Part shown: positions 9,864 through 21,939 of the stretch, piece by piece
How positions within the stretch are numbered: the stretch's first letter is position 1
Layout: each line of letters begins with the position of its first letter
DNA from: Siderastrea radians
Lineage: Eukaryota; Cnidaria; Anthozoa; Scleractinia; Rhizangiidae
Direction of reading: 5' to 3'
Assembly (NCBI GenBank): GCA_964017195.1
Contig: OZ024888.1
Span: 11,417,701-11,481,700 of the forward strand
DNA length: 64,000 nucleotides
Notes under the pieces: model-generated
The model's database searches: none
Told to the model about the DNA's origin: nothing
What the model saw: only the letters and a program-made list of their open reading frames with translations
Made by a program: the position numbers and the translations under genes

Positions 9864-11993
9864 TTATTAAAAACTTAACCACTATTGAAAAAAACAAGAA
9901 AGAAAGGGGAAAATGAGAAAAGAAATTTTAACGGAACACGAATCGATCACATGACTGAACGAAAAGGCGCCAAAACCTTGCAAAGTGTTGCAGCGTTTCA
10001 TTGCAAAGCTGAATGGATCAATGAAAACTGCTCGAGAGGAAACAAAGTAGGATAAGTTTTGGAAAAACATCGTCTAATTATTGGCTCTGAAATTTGGTAC
10101 GTGTTTGATTTTTCCTGAAAAATTGTTGAAATCATCGTTGATTGGTTGCGGACGGAATGGTAAAAACAACTTTCAAACAACTGGAAAAGCGATTCAACTC
10201 CGTTTACATGGCATCCGATTTCTATCTGAGCATTTGGAATTGTTGGAACACAGAGCTATAACGAGTGCAGGTAAAACAGTGTCAATTTTGCGTGTTAAAG
10301 CCGAAAAAAAACCTGGCCCTTCTTTCCTTCGTGGTAGTTTGCAGCTGTATTTTTTTAGTACTTGTTTAGACCGCTTCAGGATTTTCGCACTGACTCGCCA
10401 TGAATGTGTGATAGTTTTTATTAAATGCTTCTGCCCCATTTCACTGTGTTTTATTTTATGTCTTGTCTTGATATTTTGAAGTGGAAAGCCTTCCTGATAA
10501 AACCTACCCTTTGTTCAATTTCAATGATGGACGTGACGATCGATGAAAGAAATTAATCGTAAACACAACGCTCTCATTAACGTCCGTGCCGGCCTGAGCC
10601 GGCCTTGATATTGCGCGTGTTCGCTTTTGGCCCCAGCCTCCCCTAGAAAGGCTTTTTTGGTCCCCTTTTGTCCTAGTTGTCTTTGGGAATGTTCAACCAA
10701 TCAGAATCCACCAACTGCGCATATATTTCAAGGTTTGAGGGGGTCCTAGAAGGGAAGACTTCTTGTCACTCTCCAAGAAGATCACATTTCACTCAAAATG
10801 GCTGCCGTGCTCTTCACGCGTGAATTTTCAAGATGGCAATATCTCACTCTTGGAAGGAAGGATTACCTTTTGAAACTCAAAAATCGAAAGAAGAAGCTCT
10901 AAGGAACACTCGACAAGTTAAGCGATGGAATTTAGAGCTTTTAGAGCGAAGAAAACATCTTTCGCGGAGGACGAACAGCCGTTTTGTCAAAGCGAAGGAC
11001 AATCTTCCATCGCTAGAGATTTTTCGAACTGCGGACTTTCTGGGAAATGCTCAAGCACTTCTACGAGTCTACGGTAGAGTAAATTACACATTTGATTGTA
11101 AATTTTTACCGAAATAACTTCTTAATTGAAGGATTCTTTGTATTTCTTAAAGTTTTCGTAAAAGTTTTGAAAAACGTGCACAGTTTGCATCAGTAGATGC
11201 TCTTCAAAATAACTTGCATATCGAGCGAAATCGCTTCCGCGTAGCTTCCCTGGAAGAAAGAATTGAACGCGTTTGGTTTTCAGAAACGAATAAAGGCGTG
11301 TATTAATAAATGTGTTATTTAGAAAAGCTTACTGTCTCCTCTTCTGCGAATCTTCGTTCATGAAATTTCGAAAAATAGTAATCTGACCTAAACAGACACA
11401 AATCCTCTGTTGTGGTTTGATTTCACGCGCGAGACAACATGTGAATCTCTTGCGTAAATTTTCAAAATTTTGACTTCAAGATTGTATTTTTGGCTAATTC
11501 TTAATTGACAACTGGTGTATTTTATTCGAAAGTTAGAAATTCTAACTATTCTAGATCAAGTGAGTGTTGTGTTTTCGAGCCTATAAATTGTCGTTTCGTA
11601 CTGCACATGGGGTTGTTTATTACCAACTGCTAATTTAGCGAATCGATCAAAAAACACGCGGCCGGTACTGAGTTAATGCTTAAATTTCTATTTCTCCACA
11701 GTTTCTTCAAACACAGTTGCTTCAAACAATGACGACTCTGTTGGTGATGCTTGTTGGTGACCCTGTTGAAATTTCTGCTAAATTTAAATTCGCTCCAAAG
11801 TGATTTTTCTCGTCCATTTTTCTCGCTGGGTTGCTCGCGAGGAAAAAACTTTTCAGCTCACTTTGTTGTTGAGTGTTCATTGACCATATCTGGTCGCAGC
11901 CTGGTCGCGGCAGGTATATGAGCTGATAGCCTAGCTCCGTTCAGCCAATCAAAATGCTAGAAATCCAATATACCTAGTCCAGTTTTTAATAAT
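9864..11993. other. Insertion body in block R, unidentified
   Basis: About 2.1 kb absent from other R copies except for its last 310 bp (11683-11993), which recurs at 22808-23124. Two overlapping open frames start at 10798 (34 codons, lysine/arginine-rich end) and 10833 (94 codons, basic, ending near 11117 where ACG/GTAGAGT could be a splice donor). A 132-codon frame at 10081-10479 has no recognisable motif. Could be a decayed DNA element nested behind the 9748 MITE; I cannot name a family. Confidence 0.45.
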
Positions 11994-12041
11994 TACTGTG
12001 ATTCTTTCAGCGGTTGCTAAAATATTTCAGCTGCAAGCGTA

Positions 12042-12309
12042 GTAGCGTGCGTAGCAAGCGTTTCCGTAGGACTTTTCGCAGGTTTGAAGCTCTCTTTGCT
12101 TTTTCAACGAGCGAAAATTGGGGCGAGCGCAAAACAGTGCGAGCAAGGGGGAGAGGAGGGAGGAAAGGAAAAGAGTTTCCCTTTCTCGCCTCCCCTCCCC
12201 CTCCCCGCTCCTTCAGTGTTGCGCTCGCCCCAATTTTCGCGCCCCCAAAAAGGGAAAAATGCCTCGAACGGGCGGAAAAACCCACGGAAACGCTTGCTTC
12301 GCAGGCTAC
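12042..12309. mobile_element. GC-rich fold-back MITE (hAT-like duplication), copy 1
   Basis: Long inverted repeat with ends GTAGCGTGCG...CGCAGGCTAC and arms sharing AGCAAGCGTTTCCG and AAAATTGGGGCGAGCGCAA. Unoccupied sites at 4855, 7300 and 21180 read GCAAGCGCAGGAG or similar; the filled site carries AAGCGTAG on the left and CAGCGTAG on the right, a 7-8 bp duplication with one mismatch. Dense two-strand open frames here are a palindrome artefact. Confidence 0.8.
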
Positions 12310-12999
12310 CAGCGTAGGAGAATTGAGTTTTCAGAGTTTTCGTTTTAAGTTTTCGAAATTGCATGTTATTGTTTGGCACTTAATTTGCGTAATATCTTAT
12401 ATCAGCAGGGGCACCCAATGGTTCGTCGCGAGGAATAACTGTTCGGAAGGCCTAAAATCGCCTGAGATTTCTTCGGCGAAACATCACGTCGGACTTTCGT
12501 TACATGAGAACTTATTAGTTCCTATTGTTGTCGGCGGGACAAATATTGCTTTCGTTTAGAGTACAAAATAAGGCCACTAGTATTTTTCAGAGAGCCAAAA
12601 GCAGCTCGGAAATTCGGCGAATAGGATTCTGTCGGCTAAAATTTTCTACGCCCAAATTTTCAGCTAAAAAAATCGTAACAGATCATTCTGTATCAGCTTA
12701 CACAAATATGCCTTTAAAAAGCTCTGAAACAATCTAAGAAAGCAGGAAATGATATTTCAAGTATTTTGCTAAAATATTCTCGTTCTTGGGTGCCCTTTTT
12801 TCAGTAGATCGGCACTGCTTAAGACCTGTACCCTTTTAGCGAAACTTTTCTAATCTTGCAAAGAAAGAAATGATCAACGCGCAACTTGTCTGTCCAGTGA
12901 GAAAGAGAAAAGCCAGGAGGCTGCTTTGTTTAAACGAAGAGGTTAACAGGAAATGTTGTTAGATAATTGACCAGAAACCAGCTGCCTCGGTGGCTCACA

Positions 13000-13071
13000 G
13001 CCGCGATCGTCTAGTGGTTAGGACCCTGCGTTGTGGCCGCAGTAACCCAGGTTCGAATCCTGGTCCCGGCA
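13000..13071 (+). tRNA. tRNA-His(GTG)-like, R copy 3 first
   Basis: 72 nt, all arms as in the 8099 copy with the shared acceptor mismatch. Upstream context is shortened by three bases (GCTGCCTCGGTGG). Confidence 0.6.
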
Positions 13072-13659
13072 TTTTTTCTTGCTTTCTTGCCTTTTTTTGG
13101 TTGTCGTTTTTTTTCTCTTCGCCTATTTTTCTTTCTGACTGAATTCGCTTAACTCAATTGATTCCTTTTGCTTGTTTGTGTGGAAAGTAATTCGCATTCG
13201 CTTTAGTTTTGCTGGCTACAGTATGTGATTGGTTAGAAAGTTCGTGTCACTTTCTTACTCTCCGAGAAGAAAAACCAAAACCTTGATCACACGCTTTTTT
13301 TCTTATTCTTAGCTCCTGTCACATGTATTTGCTTTGATCTACAATTGCTTCATTGCGTTGTTTGGATTTGTTGTGAATGATCAGGGTAATTTCTTTGGCT
13401 TTGGTTTCATGACCTTCACACTTAATGGACAACCGCTCTCAGCCGACAGCTTTCAGTATTTCAAGTCATTGAACCACTTTTTGTATTTCTCAATTAAAAA
13501 TTGTTTTTCTTTTGTGTTAGTTAGCAAATGAAAAAGGTTTAATAAACTCTTTTATTCTAGCCTGGAGGCTGCTTTGTTTAAACGAAGAGGTTAACAGGAA
13601 ATGTTTTGAAATGTGTTATTTTATTGCCTCGAAACCAGCTGCCTCCTCGGTGGCTCACA

Positions 13660-13731
13660 GCCGCGATCGTCTAGTGGTTAGGACCCTGCGTTGTGGCCGC
13701 AGTAACCCAGGTTCGAATCCTGGTCCCGGCA
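13660..13731 (+). tRNA. tRNA-His(GTG)-like, R copy 3 second
   Basis: 72 nt, arms intact except the shared acceptor mismatch. The downstream flank begins ATTTACTC, so the T-run terminator seen after 8099 is interrupted. Confidence 0.58.
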
Positions 13732-16387
13732 TTTACTCTTGCTTTCTTGCCTTTTTTTTGGTGGTCGTTTTTTTCTCTTCGCCTATTTTTCTTTCTGACT
13801 GAATTCGCTTAACTCAATTGATTCCTTTTGCTTGTTTGTGTGGAAAGTAATTCGCATTCGCTTTAGTTTTGCTGTAGTACAGTATGTGATTGGTTAGAAA
13901 GTTCGTGTCACTTTCTTACTCTCCGAAAAGAAAAACCAAAACCTTGATCACACGCTTTTTTTCTTATTCTTAGCTCCTGTCACATATGTTGCTCCTACAA
14001 AAAAGTACCGAAAAACAGGTTGCATCGACTATCAACTGATCATGACAGCAGGTACATTGCGACAGACGCGAAGTTTCTAATACTGCTTGAAGTGAAGATT
14101 GACCCGGACCTTCATTCCACAAACCCATAAGCGTTTGTTGAAGTTACAAACTCTCAGTGCAGAGTAAAAACTTAATTCTTCCAGGAAACCTCACCAGACA
14201 TGCAAGTAAGAAAGTTATTTTTATAGCGGTATCGTACAAATGACAGAAGTGCTATCTGGGGTGATGGCTCTTCGACTACTATCAGTTTAGTATTACGCAC
14301 GCTCTGCGTACTTATGCATATGTACTTCCATGGTAACCGAAACTTGTTTTGTTGTCAGGAAAAAAAGTACTGCGCATACCAGTAAAGAGAAACTTTTCAC
14401 TCACGAGGTTGATATGCGGTTGTCAGATGCAGCATCAGATGGCCAAAAAAAAAAGTGGAAGAAAAAGAAGTGGCAATATTTCGATTTTTGTGAATCAAAC
14501 ATTGAAAAAAAGTCATTTTGAGATTGATAACAATCGAACGATAGCGAAAAAGAACAAAACGATTCTTGTTGTTGCTATTTTTTTTTCAGCTGCGCTAAGA
14601 AATCTTACCTTGTGAACGACCTTGCAGTTAGCGTGGTATCCTTGTAAAAGCATCTATTGACAACGCTGTCATAAGTAAAAGTGAGATCTTTAGCCGTCAA
14701 CGGAGCTTTTCTCTTCTTGCAAGAGAAGCACAAATTCTTTTTCTACGAAAAACGGAGAGAAGTCAAGTGAATGTTTTGACGTCATAATAGGAATACAACA
14801 CAGCGTGCGCGAGATGAGTCGGCAAAACTCGCTTCCAGTTTTCTCTTGTTTTATCCACGCCTTGCTTCTTTGCCCAGCACAATTATTGTTTCTAAATCTA
14901 TGCCTACGTTTCAGCTAACTAATTCATTGCGTTCGATTGTGCCTAGCTTTTATTGGCTATGAATTTCAAAACAGCATTAAATCCAAATATGTGATAAAAA
15001 ACCAAGCCCACTGGGTAAAAAGACAAAAGACGCATTTCTACAGAGTAAGTCTCAATCTGAAGCAAAATGTTCACCCGCGAATACCAGTGAGAAGATGAAC
15101 TATTGGCGACTCTGTGTATTGTTTTGACTCCTTTGTTTTAGCTAGGACACAGCAGTTTCTTTCTGGTATTTGTGTGCCTGTTTTACTTTAATATTTCATT
15201 CAGCGGTCTCGGTGAAGTCGAAACTGGACTACGAAAACGAAAAATACTACAATTGTAGTTAGTAGAGTATTCAGTTACATTATCTCAGTTTTCATGAATC
15301 TCCTTTTAGAAAAACCAGTGAGACGATGAACTATTGGCGACTCTGTGTATTGTTTTGCCTGCTTTGTTTTAGCTAGGACACAGCAATGGACACAACAGTT
15401 TCTTTCTGGTATTTGTGTGCCTGTTTTACTTTAGTATTTCATTCAGCGGTCTCGGTGAAGTCGAAACTGGAATACGAAAACGAAAAATACTACAATTGTA
15501 GTTAGTAGAGTATTCAGTTACATTATCTCAGTTTTCATGAATCTCTTTTTAGTAAAGCCTCTTTGACCCACTAAGCAACTCTGGCTGAATTCTTTTGGCA
15601 ACATTGATTCCCACCATGCCATTCCCGCCAATTCTTAGCGGAGCTAACGTTTCACTCAAGTCAGTGTCAGACAGGTCTAACATTTGTATATTAGGCCGTA
15701 GTAAGGTTTACGCCGCCAACTAGTGGCATCTTCTTGTCCTTCCGGCGAGAAAAAAAATTCACCGTATAGCAGTTCCCAATTTACAATCAACTTAGAAAAG
15801 GAATGAAATGTTGAGTTTTCAAGCAAGGTCTCGTTAGCGCTGCCACTGAGCCATTTCTTCTGTTTTGCTGCTCGTGTTCTTTCGGTTCCTTTTTCTTTTT
15901 GGATAACCTTTTACGTGATTTTGTAATATTTGGCATGCAATATTGTAATAGTTTATGTGTAATATTGTAACATTTTGTACTTATAATCATACGAGTGATT
16001 AATCAAACAACTGCGGGAGTCCGATTTGTTTTTTAAAATCACGAGTACTGGTTGCTGACAAAGTTGGACTACACAAAATCCTGTTAACAAAATTCGAGGG
16101 AAAATGGCGATAGGTTAAACTAAGTGGTGAAGAAATTAACTACAGATATGGACTCTTCTTCAGCTCGTGAAAAGCCGGAACCCATTCATGCTAATATAAG
16201 TGCTACTGTCCTATTATAGCACGCTTACTTTCTAATTACTGACCAGTTACTGACGCGTGACGCGTACACTGTCCAATTAATGCTCAAATTAGGCAGCTAA
16301 AAACCAATCAGGTTCGAGAATTTTGTAGTTTGAGTTATATTTAGTTTAAACACCTAAATCTATAAATGAAAGATGCAGTAATAAGAT

Positions 16388-16810
16388 CCAGTAACCCAGG
16401 TTCGATCCTGGTCACGGTATTTCGTTTTTGTTTTTTTCTTTTTTGTTTTGTTTTGTTTTGTTATTTAATTTTTGATTATTTAATTAATTATCTAATTTTT
16501 ACTATGGAATAGGTTGGCTTTTTAAACTAAGACTTAAGGCTTAAACACTTTTCAAGTTGATGTTTTTTAAACATTAGTGGCTCACTTAGATTATTTTTAT
16601 TTTTTTTCTACGTTTTTTCACTATCCTCAACGCTCCTTAAGAGCATAGGACATCTACAGTTCTCCACTCGTCCCTATACCGGACTCTGCGTTTCATCTCC
16701 CCTCAAGGTTTAGTTTGCGTTATAATGTTTAGATTAGTCGTATTAAAGTTATGTATTCCTGATGATTTTACCGTGGTTAAATAAACTTAATAATAATAAT
16801 AATAATAATA
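16388..16810 (+). mobile_element. 5'-deleted tRNA-His-derived SINE with (AAT)n tail
   Basis: Begins with the tRNA-His 3' part (AGTAACCCAGG, T-arm TTCGATC, TCACGGT), continues through the same body as the full copy at 34147 and ends in about eight AAT units after GTGGTTAAATAAA. The tRNA 5' half was removed by a deletion between two GCAGTAA words that are both visible in the 34.0-34.2 kb copy. Confidence 0.65.
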
Positions 16811-16813
16811 GCA

Positions 16814-17058
16814 ACTGACATAATTCTTGTAAACTCCCCCAAGTGCTTTCAGATCCTTAATCGCTTCTTCGCAATTCAGCTGATGTCATTCAAACGGTTG
16901 GAAGTGTGAAGTGGAAGTGTTCGCGCCGGCCACACACGATGCAAAAGTCCCGAATGATGTCGCCTCATTCTGGCCGACGCATCAGTTGTCCGCAGGTACT
17001 CGTTTCTAATGACCTTGGGTCATTTGACCCGCCTGGTGAGCGCAGGCATCGATTTAGT

Positions 17059-17089
<31 letters not shown>

Positions 17090-17094
17090 ACATA
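16814..17094 (+). mobile_element. Retroelement 3' end with (AAC)n tail, copy 1
   Basis: A sequence ending CGATTTAGTAC followed by (AAC)n at about 17060-17090. The same end occurs at 34929-35192 and, truncated, at 28016-28107. A unique body with a simple-repeat 3' tail is typical of non-LTR retroelements or SINEs, but no reverse transcriptase is visible, so the class is inferred. Confidence 0.5.
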
Positions 17095-17557
17095 CAAACA
17101 AACAATGCAACCATTTATTTGTCACAAAATTGCCCAAAAAATTACCTAATTTGCTTGCTCAGACGTCTAAAGAGCACTTTTTTAAAGGTAAAATATTGCT
17201 TTTCAATAGAACGTACGCCCACTACATACAGGAGACCCACCGTCATAACCTTAACTTATTTGCAATAAAGAATAAAGAAATCATATATATATTTGCCTTT
17301 GCCGTTCTTTCTCCAGTATTCCGGTTCAATGCAATAACAAATAAACTACATGTACATGAAAGAAAAATATTTTCAAGTTCAAGGCATTCGCTTTTTTTTA
17401 TTTTTTTTTTTTTTGGAAAGTTTTGAAAATTTCCCCTTACAGAAAATGTGCAAAATGAAAAACAACTTTAGAAGTTCAAGGCAGTAGCGTTTTTTTTTAA
17501 ATTTAAACTACCAGAATCCTTCAGTTTGTTTCTGGATGCAATTTTGGGCTACATAGC

Positions 17558-17713
17558 CTGTTTTACAGTTAACTTTTCTCATTTACACTACAATGTATTT
17601 AAGCGTGGATGTGAAGCAATTTCGGACAGAAACTGCAAAATTGCCCAAAATTACCTCACATCCACGTTCAAATACACTGTAATGCAAATGAGAAAAGTTA
17701 ACTATGAAAAGGG
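17558..17713. mobile_element. Fold-back MITE
   Basis: Left arm GTTAACTTTTCTCATTTACA...TATTTAAGCGTGGATGTGA is mirrored by TCACATCCACGTTCAAATA...AATGAGAAAAGTTAAC on the right. Arms of about 65 bp, spacer about 25 bp. Confidence 0.75.
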
Positions 17714-17989
17714 CTGTATTGCTGTCTGTACACCCCACACCACCCCCCTTCTTACTTAAGCCTTATTGAGATTTCAACATTTAATCAATGAAGTAGAAAC
17801 GAGATGAATTCTGGTAGTTACAGCAGGAAAACGCCATAGTGAACTGAATTGCCTGAAGCAGCCTTTGAATATTTACGCTGCATGACTTAAATTACAGAAT
17901 CTCGTTCACATTGACTGGACTGAAAGAAATCCTTCAGGAAACACTGAAGTGCCTTACTTACTTTAAACGTCCGCAGTATATAGGAAAGC

Positions 17990-18260
17990 ACACTAAACAG
18001 TACCGCAACAATGCACTGTTCACTATATTGCTTTCATTTGAAAGGTCACACATTTAAAATTCATGCACAGACTCAAACGTCAGGACCACCTTGTACAGAA
18101 AAATCCACAACACCAGACTCAAAAGTTAGAACCACCTTTTACAGCAAAGTAAAAGGTACCATAGAAATGTACCACTCGATAGCCCTAATTTAAATGGCGA
18201 AATTTTTTAGACTTGTACAATGCTCAATGAAAAGCTCTCATTTGGTAGGACTCACTTTTC
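17990..18260 (+). repeat. Degenerate minisatellite with ATAGCTTTCATTTGAATGG-like core
   Basis: Three diverged copies of a core such as ATTGCTTTCATTTGAAAGGT (18026), TCGATAGCCCTAATTTAAATGG (18176) and a third near 18228, separated by the word CTCAAA.GT.AG.ACCACCTT.TACAG (18074 and 18119). A related pair lies at 62393-62550. Confidence 0.6.
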
Positions 18261-18463
18261 AATTTAAGTTCACAGACTAAAGCTACTGCCACTTGTACAA
18301 TAAATTATAAACCACACCAGCTGCTCAATATGAGTTCATCTAATTTAAATGATCCCTTTTTTCCTCAGCAAACTTGTTCAAAAGTTGATTAGATTTAACC
18401 AAGGCTGTTACTCTTGTTTAAAACAGTTCTTTGCCAGCTTTAACATATGTATGGCGAAAGTTG

Positions 18464-18641
18464 GAAATTGAACCTGCAGGGGAAGTAATGAAAACGGAAA
18501 TTCAGTAGAGGACAAGGTACTGTCGAGGATTAAATAAAGTTAAGAAAGGTTTGAAATTGAACTTGCAGGGGAAGTAATGAAAACGGAAATTCAATCGAGG
18601 ACAAGGTACTGTCGAGGATTAAATAAAGTTAAGAAAGGTTT
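18464..18641 (+). repeat. Tandem duplication, 89-bp period
   Basis: GAAATTGAACCTGCAGGGG...GTTAAGAAAGGTTT repeats almost perfectly twice (18464 and 18553) with a handful of substitutions. Confidence 0.9.
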
Positions 18642-18721
18642 CAGTGTATGTCTTGTTTAAAATTAAAACCGTGTTTACACTGTTAATTGAACGCCTCGGA
18701 GGAAGAAACAGGACAGTCGTA

Positions 18722-19069
18722 AGGGAAGTGGTCATAACAAGTGTACTCGATGAGGACCCACCTTGCGTAGGGGTAGGGAGAGCTATGCAAGATACCACTT
18801 GTCTGAACAGAATTTATTGGCCTCAAAATTTGAGTTGAGACTTTCATATTAGCTATAACTGTGCATGAAGCTCGCATTGCTGGAGAAATGGCATAGGGAG
18901 GTTTGAATCTTTTCTTAGTTTCTACTCCTGATAGAGCGGGGGCTATACAAACAAGACACCATCTTTTAAGGTGGGGGAAGGTGGGGGAAGGGGGGTACAT
19001 GAAGAGACCACCTGTCTTTTTGCGGAATGGTGGGTCCTGTCTGGGTACAATTTTTGTGACCATTTCCCT
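18722..19069. mobile_element. MITE-like repeat, GGGAARTGGTCA ends, copy 1
   Basis: Inverted ends AGGGAAGTGGTCA / TGACCATTTCCCT. The interior (ATGAGGACCCACCTTGCGTAGGGG, GGCCTCAAAATTTGAGTTG, ATGGTGGGTCCTGTCT) reappears in inverted orientation at 54232-54585 inside the PHB2 first intron. Overlapping 62-126-codon frames are not genes. Confidence 0.75.
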
Positions 19070-19230
19070 AACAATAATCCCATTGATTTGATAGAGTGGT
19101 TTTGGTGTGCATTCCTCGAAAGACCCGAAAAATTATTTGACTGTGAAATTATGACTAAACTTATTCCACAAAGTTGTCATAATAACATTGCAAGAAATCA
19201 AATTAAACCGCGTCGAGAAACGTACGCCTA

Positions 19231-19358
19231 GGGTGAGTTGCATAACCTTAACGTGCGGCGTAGCTGCTAACGTCAGATGTTAAATGTTGACTTTGACTGG
19301 AGTGAAAGTCTGACGTTAGAAGTTACGCCGGACGTTTAAGTTTTATGCAACTCGCCCC
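19231..19358. mobile_element. Fold-back MITE, GGGGCGAGTTGCATAA ends, copy 1
   Basis: Left GGGTGAGTTGCATAACCTTAACG and right CGTTTAAGTTTTATGCAACTCGCCCC are inverted partners with GCTAACGTCAGA/TCTGACGTTAGA inside. A second member lies at 57515-57652 in an SMG8 intron. Confidence 0.8.
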
Positions 19359-20310
19359 TGGTTCTGTCCCTGTATACCTGTACACTTGGATAGAAACAAA
19401 ACACAGAACAATAGACTAAACGCAAACAACACCTGAAAACAAAGAACATGCAATGGGAAATCCCTTGTGTATCGATACACGAGGACAGTAAAACATCCTC
19501 ACTGCACGCCACCAAGTACCGAACCCCGTTGAACTGGCCACCAGGTGAATGAACTGGCTGTGATATTTGAAGCGAGGGTCGCAATGCACCATGCCAATAC
19601 CACGCAGGGACAACAGCTTTCTCGCGCTACGTGCCGTAATATGCAGTGAGAATAGAGCCATGATTTTAAACAGACTGTGGAAAGTGATTCGCATTCGCTT
19701 TAGTTTTGCTGTACTACAGTATGTGATTGGTTAGAAAGTTCGTGTCACTTTCTTACTCTCCGAGAAGAAAAACCAAAACCTTGATCACACGCATTTTTTC
19801 TTATTCTTAGCTCCTGTCACATATATTTGCTTTGATCTACAATTGCTTCATTGCGTTGTTTGGATTTGTTGTGAATGATCGGGGTAATTTCTTTGGCTTT
19901 GGTTTCATGACCTTCACACTTAATGGACAACCGCTCTCGGCCGACAGCTTTCAGTATTTCAAGTCATGTAACCACTTTTTGTATTTCTCAATTAAAAATC
20001 GTTTTTCTTTTGTGTTAGTTAGCAAATGAAAAAGGTTTAATAAACTCTTTTATTCTAGCTTTACAGGAGGTCACGTAGTTCTTTAACTGACTCAGTAAAC
20101 CATGCAAGCTTGAAACCGAAAAAAAAATTGCTAAACTTGCAAGCAGCCCAGAGACTAGGCTAAAGAGCCTGGGTGTCCGGGCACCAACCACGAGATCTCG
20201 TCTGTGGGACGGTTGTTGAAAACCACGTCACTGTAAACCATGCAAACTATTCAGATCAGTGACTAGGACAATTTAAACTAACCTTACAGTGATCGCCCGC
20301 TCAGGGTTTA

Positions 20311-20609
20311 AGCCGCGGATACACGAGCGATTTTATGCTTGCGATGGTGATTTGCGAAATTGTAACGTCGCCAGCGCGCGGCGAAAATCGCAAGTGTAGC
20401 CACCCTCTGACAAAGACCGTGATTTTGTGCAAAACATTCAACTCATTGAATTTTTCGCGATTTTTTTCTGCGATTTTTTCATCTGTGGTGCGCATCACCT
20501 GTGCGAGGGTGGCTACACATGCGATTTTCTCCGCATGCTGGCGACCCGACAATTTTCCAAAAAATCGCTTCACCATTGCAAGCAGAAAATCGCTCGTGTA
20601 GCCGCGGCT
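20311..20609. mobile_element. TTA-flanked fold-back MITE, copy 3
   Basis: 299 bp with AGCCGCGG...CCGCGGCT ends and TTA on both sides (20308-20310, 20610-20612). Differs from copy 1 by only a few substitutions. Confidence 0.8.
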
Positions 20610-20682
20610 TTAGCGAACCTGAAATTTTGTTTCTTTCTTTGTCATTCAATTCAATCACCAGTTACCTCCTTGGTGGCTCACA

Positions 20683-20755
20683 CTTGCCTGGTATAGTGGT
20701 TAGGACCCTACGTTATGGCCGCAGTAACCCGGCACTTTTTGAATCCTTGTCCCGT
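20683..20755 (+). pseudogene. Degenerate tRNA-His-like sequence
   Basis: Essentially the same sequence as 6804-6876, including the ATG anticodon and broken T-arm. Confidence 0.7.
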
Positions 20756-20935
20756 TGTTACTTTTTGTTTTTAAGAAAAATTAGGAGCTCATGATTCTGG
20801 GGTCCTGAAAAGCGTAAAACCGAGTTGTGGACATTGCTGTTTAAGACAAAAAATATAAAAATAATCCTGCATGCGTTCAGGTAGGAAATGAGTTTTTGCA
20901 AGTGAAAGCCCCTGCCGCCACCTCGGTGGCTCACA

Positions 20936-21007
20936 GCCGCGATCGTCTAGTGGTTAGGACCCTGCGTTGTGGCCGCAGTAACCCAGGTTTGTATCCCGGT
21001 CCCAGCA
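20936..21007 (+). pseudogene. tRNA-His(GTG)-like, damaged T-arm, second copy
   Basis: Carries the same TTTGTAT T-loop and TCCCAGC acceptor strand as 7057-7128, marking it as a product of block duplication after decay. Confidence 0.65.
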
Positions 21008-21939
21008 GTTTTTCTTGTTTTCTCGGCATTTCGAATTCATAATAAGCAATTCCTTTCTGCCGATGTAATGAGTCACATTACCTAACGTGAACCTTTTCAT
21101 TTTTTAAAGATGTCTCCCTATGTTTTAATTGAGGGTATTTACTGTGATTCTTTCAGCGGTTGCTAAAATATTTCAGCTGCAAGCACAAGATAATTCAGTT
21201 TTCAGAGTTTTCGTATTAAGTTTTCGAAATTGCATGTTATGCAAGGCAATCAGGCATCTTATTTTTTTTTATTGTTTGGCACTTAATTTGCGTAATATCT
21301 TATATCAGCAGGGGCACCCAATGGTTCGTCGCGAGGAATATCTGTTCGGAAGGCCTAAAATCGCCTGAGATTTCTTCGGCGAAACATCACGTCGGACTTT
21401 CGTTACATGAGAACTTATTAGTTCCTATTGTTGTCGGAGGGACAAATATTGCTTTCGTTTAGAGTACAAAATAAGGCCACTAGTATTTTTCAGAGAGCCA
21501 AAAGCAGCTCGGAAATTCGGCGAATAGGATTCTGTCGGCTAAAATTTTCTGCGCCCAAATTTTCAGCTAAAAAAATCGTAACAGATCATTCTGTATCAGC
21601 TTACACAAATATGCCTTTAAAAAGCTCTGAAACAATCTAAGAAAGCAGGAAATGATATTTCAAGTATTTTGCTAAAATATTCTCGTTCTTGGGTGCCCCT
21701 TTTTCAGTAGATCGGCACTGCCTTTAAGTAGTGCTGATCTACTGAGAAAGGTCTTAAAAGACCTGTACCCTTTTAGCGAAACTTTTCTAATCTTGCAAAG
21801 AAAGAAATGATCAACGCGCAACTTGTCTGTCCAGTGAGAAAGAGAAAAGCCAGGAGGCTGCTTTGTTTAAACGAAGAGGTTAACAGCAAATGTTGTTATT
21901 TAATTGACCTGAAACCAGCTGCCTCCTCGGTGGCTCACA

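Larger units (their letters stand above)
9636..13984 (+). repeat. Block R copy 3, split by a 2.2-kb insertion
   Basis: Block R sequence runs to 9747, is interrupted until 11993, then resumes at ACTGTGATTCTTTCAGC and continues with two tRNA-His copies (13000, 13660). The uninterrupted form GGAATTTACTGTGATTC is visible at about 4820. At 13560 the block jumps internally (TCTAGCC/TGGAGGCTG), deleting the MITE region, then passes into block S at 13985. Confidence 0.8.
13985..17370 (+). repeat. Block S copy 1, about 3.4 kb
   Basis: Starts at CATATGTTGCTCCTAC and ends near GAAAGAAAAATATTTT, where it diverges from the copy ending at 35467. It contains an internal tandem pair (GGCGACTCTGTGTATTG at about 15105 and 15335, with CGGTCTCGGTGAAGTCG in each), a tRNA-His 3' fragment, an (AAT)n tail and an (AAC)n tail. 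Open frames (67-120 codons) recur identically in other copies and show no domain. Nearly identical to 25113-28107. Confidence 0.85.

Noticed and set aside
12007..12559. Arginine/proline-rich frames up to 181 codons on both strands (also 23143-23685)
   Set aside because: They overlap one another on opposite strands over a GC-rich palindromic MITE; stop-poor composition explains them.
19416..19694. 92-codon minus frame with His/Arg-rich sequence
   Set aside because: Considered as a decayed receptor fragment, but no motif could be recognised and it runs into block R.
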